NCBI GenBank assembly: GCA_004322045.1
Contig: SCRN01000009.1
Span: 161,949 to 225,948, forward strand
From: Paraburkholderia sp.
GTDB lineage: Bacteria > Pseudomonadota > Gammaproteobacteria > Burkholderiales > Burkholderiaceae
Reading direction: 5' to 3'
Length of the DNA: 64,000 bases
Shown: positions 41,579 to 51,303 of the stretch, in pieces
Layout: each line of letters opens with the position of its first letter
Position numbering within the stretch: the first letter of the stretch is position 1
Made by a program: the position numbers and the translations under genes
The notes under the pieces: generated by a model
Told to the model about the DNA's origin: nothing
Databases searched by the model: none
What the model saw: only the letters and a program-made list of their open reading frames with translations

Positions 41579-42259
41579 ATGAACCGAAACGACCTCATTG
41601 CATGCCACGACTGCGACGCACTGTTGCGGAAATCGCTTCATTGCGTGAAGGGAAGCGCCCGATGCCCGCGCTGCGATGCGTTGCTCTATCGCCCGAGTGC
41701 GGTTCAGCTCGAGCGGATCAGCGCGCTCACGCTCGCCGCCTTATTCACGTTCCTCATCGCCCAGAGCTTTCCGATCGTCGAATTGGAACTGAACGGCGTG
41801 ACCTCTCAAACGACGCTGACCGGCGCGCTCGTGGCCCTATGGAACGAAGGGATGGAGCTCGTCGCGGTGGCGGTGTTTTGTTCGACGATTCTGTTTCCGC
41901 TGATCGAATTGAGCGCGCTGCTCTATGTGTTGATGCCGATCCGCGTCGGCGTCGTGCCGCCGGGCTTCAATCTCGTGCTGCGTGCAATTCAATTCGTGAG
42001 GCCCTGGGGGATGATCGAAGTCTTGATGCTCGGCATCCTCGTGACCATCGTGAAAATGACGAGCCTTGCGCGCGTGGTCCCGGAAGCCGCGCTGTTCGCA
42101 TTCGGCGCGTTGACGCTGATGCTGGCCGTCGTCGTGCTGTTCGATCCGCGGGCCCTGTGGGACATCGCCGACGGCATCGAGCAACGCAGGTCTCGCAATG
42201 ACCAGACGCGACGCGACGCGACGGCGGGCGCCCCTCATCGCGGCACGCGCGCGCCATGA
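41579..42259 (+). CDS. pqiA: Paraquat-inducible protein A, first half-size subunit
   Basis: Membrane protein of 226 aa with a zinc-ribbon N-terminus (CHDCDALL and CPRCDALL) and four helices. In E. coli PqiA is a single protein of about 417 aa with two such repeats; here the two halves are separate genes. PqiA is the inner-membrane part of the PqiABC system, which moves lipids between membranes. The stop overlaps the next ATG by 4 bp. Confidence 0.9.
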   Translation: MNRNDLIACHDCDALLRKSLHCVKGSARCPRCDALLYRPSAVQLERISALTLAALFTFLIAQSFPIVELELNGVTSQTTLTGALVALWNEGMELVAVAVFCSTILFPLIELSALLYVLMPIRVGVVPPGFNLVLRAIQFVRPWGMIEVLMLGILVTIVKMTSLARVVPEAALFAFGALTLMLAVVVLFDPRALWDIADGIEQRRSRNDQTRRDATAGAPHRGTRAP

Positions 42260-42921
42260 AATATCTGAGCGCCGCCCGTGCCGGCATGATCGGCTGCCAC
42301 GCCTGCGGACAGGTGCAGACGCGCGAGGCGGCAACGCGCGGGCGGCCCGCGCAGCGCTGCGCCCGATGCGGCGCGACGCTTCATCTGCGCACCCCCGACA
42401 GCATCACGCGCACTTGGGCGCTGCTCATCGCCGCCGCGATTCTCTACATCCCCGCCAACCTGCTTCCGGTCCTGCACACGGCGTCCCTGTTCGGCAACGA
42501 GGACGACACCATCATGAGCGGCGTCGTCTACTTCTGGGTATCGGGCGATTGGCCGCTCGCCGTGATCGTCTTCGTCGCGAGCATCCTCGTGCCGATGCTC
42601 AAGCTAAGCGTGCTGGCGCTGCTCGCATGGACGACGCAGCGCGGCTCCGACTGGCGCCCGCTCGAGCGCACCAAGCTCTATCGCATCGTGGAGCGCATCG
42701 GACGATGGTCGATGCTCGACGTGTTCGTCGTGACGCTGACCGTCGCGCTCGTGCGCTTCAAGTCGCTGGCAGTCATCACCGCGGGTTGGGGGGCGCTCGC
42801 CTTCGCCTGCGTCGTCGTGCTCACGATGACGGCGGCGCTCCAATTCGATCCGCGCTTGATCTGGGATTGCGCGGACAGACGCGCCACGGACGCTTTTCCA
42901 CGAGAAACCCCCCATGAATAG
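42256..42921 (+). CDS. pqiA: Paraquat-inducible protein A, second half-size subunit
   Basis: Second PqiA half, 221 aa, with CHACGQVQ and CARCGATL zinc-ribbon cysteines and four helices (ALLIAAAILYIPANLLPVL is the first). It overlaps both neighbours: ATGA with the first half, and 8 bp with pqiB. Such tight overlap suggests fixed stoichiometry of the two halves, which probably pair to make the equivalent of one E. coli PqiA. Confidence 0.9.
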   Translation: MKYLSAARAGMIGCHACGQVQTREAATRGRPAQRCARCGATLHLRTPDSITRTWALLIAAAILYIPANLLPVLHTASLFGNEDDTIMSGVVYFWVSGDWPLAVIVFVASILVPMLKLSVLALLAWTTQRGSDWRPLERTKLYRIVERIGRWSMLDVFVVTLTVALVRFKSLAVITAGWGALAFACVVVLTMTAALQFDPRLIWDCADRRATDAFPRETPHE

Positions 42922-44572
42922 CCCGCAAGGACAGAGCCCTTCCTCGAACGGCGGCCCGCCGCAAGGCCCCGAGTTGCCGCCCGACTTGCCGGAACCCGTC
43001 TCCGCGCCGCGCGGTGGTTGGCTCCCGTCGCTCGTCTGGCTCGTGCCGCTCGTCGCGGCGCTCATCGGCATCGCGCTCGTCGCCAAATCGGTCATCGATC
43101 GCGGCCCGACGATCACGATCAGCTTCACCACCGCCGAGGGGCTCGAACCGGGCAAGACGAAGGTCAAGTACAAGGACGTCGACATTGGCTCGGTGAAGAC
43201 GATTCGGCTCTCGCGCGATCATTCGCGCGTCCTGGTTTCGGTTCAGCTCACCAAGGAAGCCGAAGATTTCGCGGTGGAAGACACGCGGTTTTGGATCGTG
43301 CGCCCGCGCATCGGCACGACCGGCATCACGGGACTCGGCACCTTGCTGTCGGGCGCCTATATCGGCGTCGATGCGGGCCGCTCGCACGAATCGCAATCGG
43401 ACTTCGTCGGTCTGGAGAAGCCGCCGGCCGTCACGGGGGACCAGAGAGGGCGCCGCTTCTCGCTGCACGGCGCCTCCCTGGGCTCCGTCGATATCGGCTC
43501 GCCCGTCTACTATCGGCGCGTGCAGGTAGGGCAAGTCGTCGGTTTCGCGCTCGATCGAGACGGCACGGGCGTGTCGATCGACGTGTTCATCGATGCGCCC
43601 TACGATCAATACGTCGGCCTCAATTCGCGCTGGTGGCACGCAAGCGGGGTCGATCTGCGGCTCGATTCGAACGGGCTCAAGCTGAACACGCAATCGCTCG
43701 CCACCGTCGTGATCGGCGGCCTCGCGTTTCAATCTCCGCCGGGCGAGCGCGTCGGCAGTGAAGCGCCCGACGACACGGTCTTCACGCTGGCGGCAAACGA
43801 GGGCGATGCGATGCGTGCGCCCGATGGTCCGCCGCTCACCGTGGTCATGAACTTCAACCAGTCGCTGCGCGGCCTGTCGGTGGGCGCCACGGTCGACTTC
43901 CGCGGCATCGAGCTGGGCGAGGTCACGGGCATCGGCGTTCAGTACGATCCGAAGGCGCGCAACTTCACGATGCCGGTCACGATGAATCTGTACCCGGACC
44001 GCCTCGGCCAGAAGTTCCGCGAATCGGTCGAGCGCGGTGGCGAAGCGGCGGGCAAAGTGCTGCTGCGCACCCTCGTCGCGCACGGATTGCGCGGCCAATT
44101 GCGCACGGGTAATTTGCTGACGAGCCAACTCTATGTAGCGCTCGATCTGTTCCCGAAAGCGAAGCCGGTCTCCATCGACGTCAATCGCGAGCCGTTGGAG
44201 CTGCCGACGGTGCCCAATGCGCTCGAAGAACTGCAGGTGCAAGTGGCCGACATCGCGAAAAAGCTCGATCAAATCCCGTTCGACCAACTGAGCAAGAATC
44301 TGAACGGCACGCTGCAAAGCGCGAACAGCCTGTTCAAGCAACTCGACACGCAGTTGGCGCCGCAGGCGCGCGAGACGCTGGCGGCGGCTCAGCGCACTTT
44401 CGGCGCGGCGCAGTCCACGCTGCAGCAGGACTCCCCGCTGCAGTCGGACATGCATCAGGCGCTGACGCAGCTCACGCAGACGCTGCAAACGCTCAATGCG
44501 CTCGCCGACTATCTCGAACGCCATCCGGAATCGCTGCTGCGCGGCAAAAATAAGGATCCGAAACAGCCATGA
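42914..44572 (+). CDS. pqiB: PqiB, MCE-domain lipid transport protein
   Basis: Inner-membrane-anchored protein of 552 aa whose MCE domains form a periplasmic tube for lipids. One N-terminal helix (LVWLVPLVAALIGIALVAKSVI) is followed by three MCE domains, starting near GPTITISFTTAEGLEPGKTKVKYKDV, FSLHGASLGSVDIGSPVYYRRVQVGQVVGF and VVMNFNQSLRGLSVGATVDFRGIELGEV. The C-terminal helical region carries Gln-rich heptads. It overlaps pqiA and pqiC by 8 and 4 bp. Confidence 0.95.
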   Translation: MNSPQGQSPSSNGGPPQGPELPPDLPEPVSAPRGGWLPSLVWLVPLVAALIGIALVAKSVIDRGPTITISFTTAEGLEPGKTKVKYKDVDIGSVKTIRLSRDHSRVLVSVQLTKEAEDFAVEDTRFWIVRPRIGTTGITGLGTLLSGAYIGVDAGRSHESQSDFVGLEKPPAVTGDQRGRRFSLHGASLGSVDIGSPVYYRRVQVGQVVGFALDRDGTGVSIDVFIDAPYDQYVGLNSRWWHASGVDLRLDSNGLKLNTQSLATVVIGGLAFQSPPGERVGSEAPDDTVFTLAANEGDAMRAPDGPPLTVVMNFNQSLRGLSVGATVDFRGIELGEVTGIGVQYDPKARNFTMPVTMNLYPDRLGQKFRESVERGGEAAGKVLLRTLVAHGLRGQLRTGNLLTSQLYVALDLFPKAKPVSIDVNREPLELPTVPNALEELQVQVADIAKKLDQIPFDQLSKNLNGTLQSANSLFKQLDTQLAPQARETLAAAQRTFGAAQSTLQQDSPLQSDMHQALTQLTQTLQTLNALADYLERHPESLLRGKNKDPKQP

Positions 44573-45273
44573 AGCCCGACCGATTCGCTCTCATCGCGCG
44601 CCCGGCCGCATCGGCCGCCGTCTGCGCCGTGCTGGTCGGCGCGACGCTTCTATCGGGTTGCGCCTCGCCGCCAGAGAGCCGGTTCTATACGCTCGGTGCG
44701 GGCACGGATGCCGCGCGGCCAGCCGCCAACGAAGCGACCAAGCCCGCGCTTCTGATCGAAGTGCCGACGGTGCAGATGCCCACGCAAGTCGCGCGCAATC
44801 AGCTCGTCGTGCAAGACGACGCGACGCGCGTGACCGTCCTCGAGCAGGAACGTTGGGCCTCGCCCCCGGCCGATGAACTGCGGCGTGCGCTGTCGGGCGA
44901 TCTGGCGGCGCGGCTCGGGACCTTCGACGTCTTCGGCTCGCCGCACCCGGAGAACGTGCCGGTCTATCGAATCGCCGTGAACGTGCGCCGGTTCGAATCG
45001 TGGCCCGGCTCGCGGGCCGTGCTCGACACCGTTTGGAGTGTGCGCTCACTGCGCACACAAGCCGTGGTGACATGCAACACGGTCCAAACCGAAACCGTCG
45101 GGCCCGGCTACGACGCGCTCGTCGCGGGGCATCGGCGCGCGATCGGCAAGCTCGCGGATACGATTGCGTCGACGGTGCGGGCATTGGCCTCGAGCGGAAG
45201 CCAACCCGTGCTGGGCGCCGATACGTGCGCCGTCGGGGCGCCCTCGACGGCGAAGGGCGGCGGGACGCCGTAG
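44569..45273 (+). CDS. pqiC: PqiC, outer-membrane lipoprotein of the Pqi system
   Basis: Lipoprotein of 234 aa with the lipobox LLSGC (Cys31) followed by ASPPESRFYTLG, typical of the PqiC/ABC-type transport auxiliary domain. ARNQLVVQDDATRVTVLEQERWASPPADELRRAL is a further family block. PqiC forms a ring in the outer membrane that receives the PqiB tube. It is the last gene of the pqiA-pqiA-pqiB-pqiC operon. Confidence 0.92.
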   Translation: MKPDRFALIARPAASAAVCAVLVGATLLSGCASPPESRFYTLGAGTDAARPAANEATKPALLIEVPTVQMPTQVARNQLVVQDDATRVTVLEQERWASPPADELRRALSGDLAARLGTFDVFGSPHPENVPVYRIAVNVRRFESWPGSRAVLDTVWSVRSLRTQAVVTCNTVQTETVGPGYDALVAGHRRAIGKLADTIASTVRALASSGSQPVLGADTCAVGAPSTAKGGGTP

Positions 45274-45335
45274 CAAGGCGGCCTGCGCCGAGCGCCGCCG
45301 CGTACAATGACGCCTTTGCACGCTCGGTTTCCCCC

Positions 45336-46661
45336 ATGTCCTCCCCCACTGCGTTCGATTTTTTTGCCCCCTGCCCACGCGGGCTCGAAGCCGCGCTCGC
45401 CGCCGAGCTCGCCGAGATTGCGCAGCGCTTGCCGAGCGCAGCCGGCGCGCCGCGCTTCGAAGCGGGCGCACAAGTGCCGGGCGGCGTCCATTTCCGCGGC
45501 GGTTGGGCCGAAGGCATGGCGGCGAATCTGCATTCGCGCATCGCGAGCCGCGTGCTGCTCAAGATCGCCGAGCGGCCCTATCGCAACGAGCAAGACATTT
45601 ACGCGCTGGCAGCCGAGCAGCAGTGGGAACGTTGGTTTTCGGCGAACGAGACGTTGCGGGTGGACGTCACGGCCATCAAATCGCCGCTGCGCAGCCTCGA
45701 ATTCGCGACGCTGCGCGTGAAAGACGCCGTCTGCGATCGCTTGCGCAGCGTCAGCGGCGCGCGGCCGAGCGTCGACACGGCGCAGCCGGACGTGCGCATT
45801 TTTGCGTTCCTGACCGCCACGGCCTGCACGCTCTACCTCGATACCTCGGGTGAGCCGCTGTTCAAGCGCGGCTGGCGCCTGGACAAAGGCGCCGCGCCAC
45901 TGCGCGAAAACTTGGCGGCGGGAATCTTGCGCGTGACCGGTTGGACGCCCGGCACGCCGCTCTACGATCCGATGTGCGGCAGCGGAACGTTCATCGCCGA
46001 AGCCGCGCAGATCGCGCTCGGCGTTGCCCCCGGCGTGGAGCGCCGCTTCGGTTTCGAAAAGCTCAAACAGTACGACGTGTCGGCCTGGCAGGCGATGAAG
46101 GTGGCCGCCCTCGACGCCAAGCGCGCCGCCAGCGCGAGCCGCGCGCAACTGCCGATCTTCGGCAGCGACATCTCGGGCGACATGCTCGAGAAAGCGCGCG
46201 CGAACTTGGCTCGCGCCGGCGTGCCCGGCCTTTGGCTCAAGCAACTCGACGCGCGCGCGATCGTGCCGCCGACCGAGGAGCCCGGCATCATCGTCGCGAA
46301 CCCGCCTTACGGCGAGCGCATTGCAGTGCGCGGACGCGGTCCGCGCGGCGAAGTGCGCGAGCCGCGCCACGGCGGCCGCGAACCGGGCGTCGAATCGTTC
46401 AGCCGCGCCCAGCCCGATGCCGCCGACAGCGAATTCTTCCGCGCCTTCGGCGATGCGCTCAAGCAGCGCTTCACCGGCTGGCGCGCCTTCGTCTTGACTG
46501 CCGATCGCTCCCTGCCGGGACAAATGCGGTTGCGCGAATCGACGAAGACACCGCTGTTCAACGGCGCGCTCGAATGCCGGCTGTTCCGTTTCGATCTCGT
46601 GGCGGGAAGCGTCAAGGCGCGTCCGGCGCAGCAAGACCCGAAGGACGCCGCCGGCGAGTAG
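45336..46661 (+). CDS. THUMP-domain rRNA (guanine-N2) methyltransferase, RlmL N-terminal type
   Basis: SAM-dependent methyltransferase of 441 aa resembling the m2G2445-forming part of E. coli RlmL. The N-terminus (FFAPCPRGLEAALAAELAEI) and THUMP domain are followed by a class I fold with LYDPMCGSGTFIAEAAQIA (SAM binding) and the catalytic motif IIVANPPYGER. An Arg/Gly/Glu-rich insert follows NPPYGER before SEFFRAFGDALKQRF. The E. coli second methyltransferase domain (RlmK) is absent, as usual in beta-proteobacteria. The ATG is at 45336. Confidence 0.92.
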   Translation: MSSPTAFDFFAPCPRGLEAALAAELAEIAQRLPSAAGAPRFEAGAQVPGGVHFRGGWAEGMAANLHSRIASRVLLKIAERPYRNEQDIYALAAEQQWERWFSANETLRVDVTAIKSPLRSLEFATLRVKDAVCDRLRSVSGARPSVDTAQPDVRIFAFLTATACTLYLDTSGEPLFKRGWRLDKGAAPLRENLAAGILRVTGWTPGTPLYDPMCGSGTFIAEAAQIALGVAPGVERRFGFEKLKQYDVSAWQAMKVAALDAKRAASASRAQLPIFGSDISGDMLEKARANLARAGVPGLWLKQLDARAIVPPTEEPGIIVANPPYGERIAVRGRGPRGEVREPRHGGREPGVESFSRAQPDAADSEFFRAFGDALKQRFTGWRAFVLTADRSLPGQMRLRESTKTPLFNGALECRLFRFDLVAGSVKARPAQQDPKDAAGE

Positions 46662-46701
46662 CGCCGCTCGCAGGCTGACCCACTCCGCGAAATAAGGACA
46701 A

Positions 46702-46727
46702 GCTGCTGACAGAACGCTGTCAGCAGC
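46702..46727. terminator. Perfect hairpin after the rRNA methyltransferase
   Basis: GCTGCTGACAG (46702-46712) and CTGTCAGCAGC (46717-46727) form an 11-bp perfect stem with an AACG loop, 40 bp after the stop. No T-run follows; it may stabilise the mRNA end or act as a weak terminator. Confidence 0.55.
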
Positions 46728-46800
46728 GCCGGCGCAGACTCTCTCTTACGCCAACCGGCGCCTTGCCCAGCTTGCTTTCCCACCTTCGACGGAGACTGTC

Positions 46801-47202
46801 ATGACAGCTGTTGCCACTGCCACGCGCGTGCTTGCCTGGTTCGAAATTCCCGCACTCGATTTCGCGCGCGCCGTGCGTTTCTACGAGGCCGCGCTCGACG
46901 CTCCGCTGCGGCGCGAAGTGTTCGGCGGCGTGCCGATGGCCGTATTCGCGCACGAGGATGAAGCGACGGGCGGCGCGATCGTCTGCAACCCGCGCGACAT
47001 GCGCCCGTCGGTGACGGGTGACGGCGTCGCCGTCTACCTGAATGCGGAACCGACGCTGCAAGCCACGCTCGATCGAATCGAGCCGGCCGGCGGCAAGATC
47101 GACGGCTCGATCGTCGAATTGCCGAACGACATCGGGTACATCGCCTTCTTCATCGATACGGAGGGCAACCGGATCGGCCTGCATTCGCGTCATCTGCGTT
47201 GA
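46801..47202 (+). CDS. VOC-family glyoxalase-like protein
   Basis: Protein of 133 aa with one vicinal-oxygen-chelate (glyoxalase/bleomycin-resistance) domain: LAWFEIPALDFARAVRFYEAALDAPL at the start and GYIAFFIDTEGNRIGLHS at the end are the typical beta-alpha-beta-beta-beta edges. The Glu in the last strand is a usual metal ligand. The substrate cannot be told. The adjacent YafY-type regulator gene begins 17 bp downstream, a pairing seen in many genomes, which suggests that the regulator controls or senses the same process. Confidence 0.9.
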   Translation: MTAVATATRVLAWFEIPALDFARAVRFYEAALDAPLRREVFGGVPMAVFAHEDEATGGAIVCNPRDMRPSVTGDGVAVYLNAEPTLQATLDRIEPAGGKIDGSIVELPNDIGYIAFFIDTEGNRIGLHSRHLR

Positions 47203-47218
47203 GCATTACACTTGCGCC

Positions 47219-47941
47219 ATGAGCCGACGCGCCGATCGCTTGTTCCAAATCGCCGAATTGCTGCGCGGGCGGCGTTTGACGACCGCGCAGCAATTAGCCG
47301 AGTGGCTGCGGGTATCGCAGCGCACCGTGTATCGGGACGTGCGCGACCTGCAGTTGTCGGGGGTGCCGATCGAGGGGGAAGCCGGCATCGGCTACCGGCT
47401 CAGCCGCTCGGCTAGCCTGCCGCCATTGACCTTTACGGCCGAGGAACTGGCGGCGCTGGCAGCGGGCGCGCGCATGATTGAAACCTGGGGCGGCGCTGCG
47501 CTCGCAAGCGGCGCGCGCAGCGCCTTGGCGAAAGTGGCATCGGCCATGCCGGCCGACAAACGTGCGACGCTCGAGCGGCTTGCCGTCTTCGCGCCATCGT
47601 TTCACATCGACCGCGAGTTTTCGGAGAAAGTCGATACGCTGCATCGCGCCGTCGATACCCGCCATATCGTCAGCTTCGCCTACCGGGACCGCCAAGGCGC
47701 TTGCACGCAGCGGCGCATCTGGCCGCTCAGTCTCGTCTATTGGGGCGGACGCTGGACCGTCGGCGCCTGGTGCGAGCTCCGCGGCGATTTCCGGAATTTC
47801 GACATTGCGCAAATGACGCACGTCGAGCAGAACGAGACGTTTCCCGACATCGAAGGACGGCGGCTCGCCGATTACCTACGCCGTGTCGAAGCCCCGTCGG
47901 AGAGCCACGCATCGCGTGCGCGCACTCCGGCGAAAACCTAG
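47219..47941 (+). CDS. YafY-family HTH/WYL transcriptional regulator
   Basis: Regulator of 240 aa with an N-terminal DeoR-like helix-turn-helix (LTTAQQLAEWLRVSQRTVYRDVRDLQLSGVPIEG) and a WYL domain (RHIVSFAYRDRQGACTQRRIWPLSLVYWGGRWTVGAWCELRGDFRNFDIAQM). WYL domains often sense nucleic acids or small ligands. The ATG is at 47219, 17 bp after the VOC gene, which is probably in the same operon. It is convergent with pntB. Confidence 0.92.
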   Translation: MSRRADRLFQIAELLRGRRLTTAQQLAEWLRVSQRTVYRDVRDLQLSGVPIEGEAGIGYRLSRSASLPPLTFTAEELAALAAGARMIETWGGAALASGARSALAKVASAMPADKRATLERLAVFAPSFHIDREFSEKVDTLHRAVDTRHIVSFAYRDRQGACTQRRIWPLSLVYWGGRWTVGAWCELRGDFRNFDIAQMTHVEQNETFPDIEGRRLADYLRRVEAPSESHASRARTPAKT

Positions 47942-47949
47942 CACGCGCC

Positions 47950-49404
47950 TCACTCGACGGACTTCACCATATCCTCGATGACTTTCTTCGCATCGCCGAA
48001 GACCATCATGGTCTTGTCCATGTAGAACAGCTCGTTGTCGAGCCCCGCGTACCCCGCCGCCATCGACCGCTTGTTGACGATCACGGTGCGCGCCTTGTAC
48101 GCCTCGATGATCGGCATGCCGGCGATCGGCGATTTCGGATCGTTCTTGGCCGCGGGATTGACGACATCGTTGGCCCCGAGCACCAGCACGACATCCGTCT
48201 GACCGAACTCGTTATTGATGTCTTCCATCTCGTAGACGAGGTCGTACGGCACTTCGGCCTCGGCGAGCAGCACGTTCATGTGTCCCGGCATCCGGCCCGC
48301 TACCGGGTGAATGGCATAACGCACGTCCACGCCCTTCTCGATGAGCTTGTCGGTCAATTCCTTGAGCGCATGCTGCGCGCGCGCCACGGCCAACCCGTAG
48401 CCGGGCACGATGACGACCGATTCCGCGTTGCCGAGCATGAACGAGGCATCCTCGGCCGAACCCGACTTCACGGGCCGCTGCTCCGCCGTGCCGCCGGCAG
48501 CCGCGGCCCCCGGCTCCGCACCGAACCCGCCGAGCAACACGTTGAAGAACGAGCGATTCATCGCATGGCACATGATGTACGACAGAATCGCACCCGAGGA
48601 GCCGACGAGCGAGCCTGCGATGATCAGCATCGCGTTGTTCAGCGAGAAGCCGATACCGGCCGCGGCCCATCCCGAATAGGAGTTCAGCATCGACACGACG
48701 ACGGGCATGTCCGCGCCGCCGATCGGGATGATGATGAGCACCCCGAGCGCGAACGCGATGAGCGTCATGATGATGAACGGCAGCCACGATTGCGTCAGGA
48801 AGAAGATAATGCCGAAGCCGAGCATGCCGAGCGCGAGCATCAGATTGATCAGATGCTGGCCCGGATAGACGACTGGCGCTCCCTGAAACAAGCGGAACTT
48901 GTATTTGCCCGATAGCTTGCCGAACGCGATGACCGAACCGCTGAACGTGATGGCGCCGACGAACGTGCCGATGAACAACTCGATGCGGTTGCCGTAGGGC
49001 AGGAAGCTCGCATCGGGCGCGTCGGGCGGGACGAGCCCGAACGCGGCCGGCTCGCTGACGACGGCATACGCAATCGCTACAGCGGCCAAACCGATGAGCG
49101 AGTGCATGGCTGCAACGAGTTCGGGCATCTTCGTCATTTCGACGCGCGCCGCGACATAGGCGCCCACGGCCCCCCCGACGACGAGCGCGGCGAACAGCAA
49201 GCCGAGCCCGAGCGCGAGATTCGAACCGAGCAGCGCTGCTTGCTTGACGATGAGCGCGATCGTGGTCAGGATCGCGATCGCCATGCCGACCATGCCGAAT
49301 AGATTGCCGGCGCGCGCGCTCTTCGGATTGGACAGCCCCTTGAGCGCTTGAATGAAACAGACCGACGCGAGCAGATACAGCAGCGTGACGACGTTGATGC
49401 TCAT
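47950..49404 (-). CDS. pntB: NAD(P) transhydrogenase subunit beta
   Basis: Membrane and NADP(H)-binding subunit of proton-translocating transhydrogenase, which makes NADPH at the expense of NADH and the proton gradient. The 484-aa protein has about nine helices and a C-terminal dIII domain with VPGYGLAVARAQHALKELTDKL, VRYAIHPVAGRMPGHMNVLLAEA and VVLVLGANDVVNPAAKNDP. The start abuts the stop of pntAB without any gap. Last gene of the pntAA-pntAB-pntB operon. Confidence 0.97.
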   Translation of the reverse strand: MSINVVTLLYLLASVCFIQALKGLSNPKSARAGNLFGMVGMAIAILTTIALIVKQAALLGSNLALGLGLLFAALVVGGAVGAYVAARVEMTKMPELVAAMHSLIGLAAVAIAYAVVSEPAAFGLVPPDAPDASFLPYGNRIELFIGTFVGAITFSGSVIAFGKLSGKYKFRLFQGAPVVYPGQHLINLMLALGMLGFGIIFFLTQSWLPFIIMTLIAFALGVLIIIPIGGADMPVVVSMLNSYSGWAAAGIGFSLNNAMLIIAGSLVGSSGAILSYIMCHAMNRSFFNVLLGGFGAEPGAAAAGGTAEQRPVKSGSAEDASFMLGNAESVVIVPGYGLAVARAQHALKELTDKLIEKGVDVRYAIHPVAGRMPGHMNVLLAEAEVPYDLVYEMEDINNEFGQTDVVLVLGANDVVNPAAKNDPKSPIAGMPIIEAYKARTVIVNKRSMAAGYAGLDNELFYMDKTMMVFGDAKKVIEDMVKSVE

Positions 49405-49725
49405 TTACGCACCCCCCTTCTTCGTCTCTTTCTTGGGCTCTTTTTTCTTGAACATCTCGAGCATGCGCCGCGTCACGAGAAAGCCGCCGAACACGTTGAC
49501 GGCCGCGAGCAGCACGGCGAACGTGCCGAAGAACTTGCCCGGGCCGCCGATGGTGAGACCGGTCGCGAGCATGGCGCCGACGATCACGATGGCCGAGATC
49601 GCATTGGTCACCGCCATGAGCGGCGTATGCAGCGCTGGCGTCACATTCCAGACCACGTGATAGCCGACATAGACGGCCAGCACGAAGATGATCAGATTGA
49701 TGACGGTATGGTTGATGATTTCCAT
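49405..49725 (-). CDS. pntAB: NAD(P) transhydrogenase subunit alpha part 2
   Basis: Small membrane subunit of 106 aa with three helices ([36 protein letters not shown] and [22 protein letters not shown]), ending in a Lys/Glu-rich cytoplasmic tail. In E. coli this part is fused to the NAD-binding subunit; here alpha is split, as in Rhodospirillum and most Burkholderiaceae. The ATG complementary to 49723-49725 follows GGAGCGAGGCG. Confidence 0.94.
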   Translation of the reverse strand: MEIINHTVINLIIFVLAVYVGYHVVWNVTPALHTPLMAVTNAISAIVIVGAMLATGLTIGGPGKFFGTFAVLLAAVNVFGGFLVTRRMLEMFKKKEPKKETKKGGA

Positions 49726-49736
49726 CGCCTCGCTCC

Positions 49737-50891
49737 TTATGCCGGCTTGCGGGTCACGGCGCCGTCGCGGGCCAGCAGCGTGGCCGCGACGATGTCGTCG
49801 TTCATGTCGATGTTCAGCGCACCCTCCTTCGTGACGATCAGCTTCAGGAAGTCGAACAGATTGCGCGCATAGAGGGACGAAGCGTCGGCAGCGACCATCG
49901 CCGGCAGGTTTGTATGGCCCACGATGGTGACCCCGTGCTTGGTCACGACCTGATCGGGCTCGGTCAGCGGGCAATTGCCGCCGCGCACGCCCGGCATGCC
50001 GGCCAGCTCGGCGCCGCGGCCCGCGGCCAAATCGACGACGACCGAACCGGGGCGCATGGCCTGCACCGTTTCGCTCGATATCAGCGTCGGCGCGTCGCGC
50101 CCCGGAATCAGCGCCGTCGTGATGACGATGTCGGCCGCCTTGGCGCGCTCGTGAACGGCCGCAGACTGGCGTGCGAGCCAAGAGGGCGGCATGGGCCGCG
50201 CGTAGCCGCCCACGCCTTCGGCCGCCTCGCGCTCCTCCTGCGTCTCGAAAGGCACGTCGATGAATTTCGCGCCGAGCGATTCGATTTGCTCTTTGACGGC
50301 CGGGCGCACGTCCGATGCCTCGATCACGGCGCCCAGACGCTTGGCCGTGGCGATCGCCTGCAATCCGGCCACACCGGCGCCGAGAATCAGCACGCGAGCG
50401 GCCTTGACCGTGCCCGCGGCCGTCATCAGCATCGGCATGAAACGCGGATAGAGATCGGCGGCGATCAGCACGGCCTTGTAGCCTGCGATGTTCGCCTGCG
50501 AGGACAAGACGTCGAGGCTTTGTGCGCGGGTCGTGCGCGGCGCAGCTTCGAGCGCGAACGCCGTGACGCCCGCTTGCGCGATGCGCCCGGCGTTCGCGGC
50601 GTTGAACGGATCGAGCATGCCCACCAACACGGCGCCGCGCTTGACGAATGCAAGCTCGGTTTCGCTGGGCGACTGCACTTTGAGGACGAGATCGGCGCCC
50701 AACGCCGCGTCGGCTTCGACAAGCTCGGCGCCGGCGGCGGCATAAGCGTCGTCGGTGAAGCTGGCGGCCGCTCCCGCGCCGCGCTCGATCGTGACGCGAT
50801 GCCCTGCTTGGACGTATTTCTTCACCGTCTCGGGCGTCGCGGCGACGCGCGCTTCGTGCGCGTGCGTCTCGGCTGGCACTCCGATGTGCAT
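49737..50891 (-). CDS. pntAA: NAD(P) transhydrogenase subunit alpha part 1
   Basis: Soluble NAD(H)-binding dI subunit of 384 aa, related to alanine dehydrogenase. Visible blocks are [27 protein letters not shown], the Rossmann motif [31 protein letters not shown], and [18 protein letters not shown] (related to the NAD site). The ATG complementary to 50889-50891 is preceded by GAGGAGGA. It is the first gene of the pnt operon, and its promoter must lie in the 412-bp divergent spacer. Confidence 0.96.
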   Translation of the reverse strand: MHIGVPAETHAHEARVAATPETVKKYVQAGHRVTIERGAGAAASFTDDAYAAAGAELVEADAALGADLVLKVQSPSETELAFVKRGAVLVGMLDPFNAANAGRIAQAGVTAFALEAAPRTTRAQSLDVLSSQANIAGYKAVLIAADLYPRFMPMLMTAAGTVKAARVLILGAGVAGLQAIATAKRLGAVIEASDVRPAVKEQIESLGAKFIDVPFETQEEREAAEGVGGYARPMPPSWLARQSAAVHERAKAADIVITTALIPGRDAPTLISSETVQAMRPGSVVVDLAAGRGAELAGMPGVRGGNCPLTEPDQVVTKHGVTIVGHTNLPAMVAADASSLYARNLFDFLKLIVTKEGALNIDMNDDIVAATLLARDGAVTRKPA

Positions 50892-51303
50892 CGTTGAATC
50901 CTCCTCACCTGCTCGTGATTGAAGCGAAGACGGGCCGACGATGCTGCGCCGACTCCATCGTTTGAATACGACTACACGGCTGCAAGAGAACACTGGCCCG
51001 CGCCGCATAGGCGCTCTGCCCGCAGGCAGGCCCGCTTGGCGACGGCGCCACGCGCGCCTGGCACGGCCACGGCACGCTGAGCGTCACTTTAACCGAAGTC
51101 GCCCCGACTCGAAAAAAATCGGTGCCATAAAGCCGGAGGCAACCGATGCGCATCGAGCAGCCTGGAGCAGCGTTAAGCAGCCTCGAGCAGCCGCAACCAC
51201 CGCGAGCCGTTGCACGCGCCATTCGGTGGTCAACGAGCGCCGCACCGGGGCAGCGCGCGAGCGCGCCCGGCAGCGCCGCCCGCCAACCGGTAAAATGGCG
51301 CCC
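50892..51303. other. Divergent spacer between pntAA and the Nudix gene
   Basis: A 412-bp region without a convincing gene. It contains several GAGCAGCC-like short repeats (about 51147-51196) and, at 51291-51296, a TAAAAT box only seven bases before the Nudix ATG, which would give an almost leaderless mRNA. The promoter of the pnt operon must also be here, but I could not place it. Confidence 0.5.
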
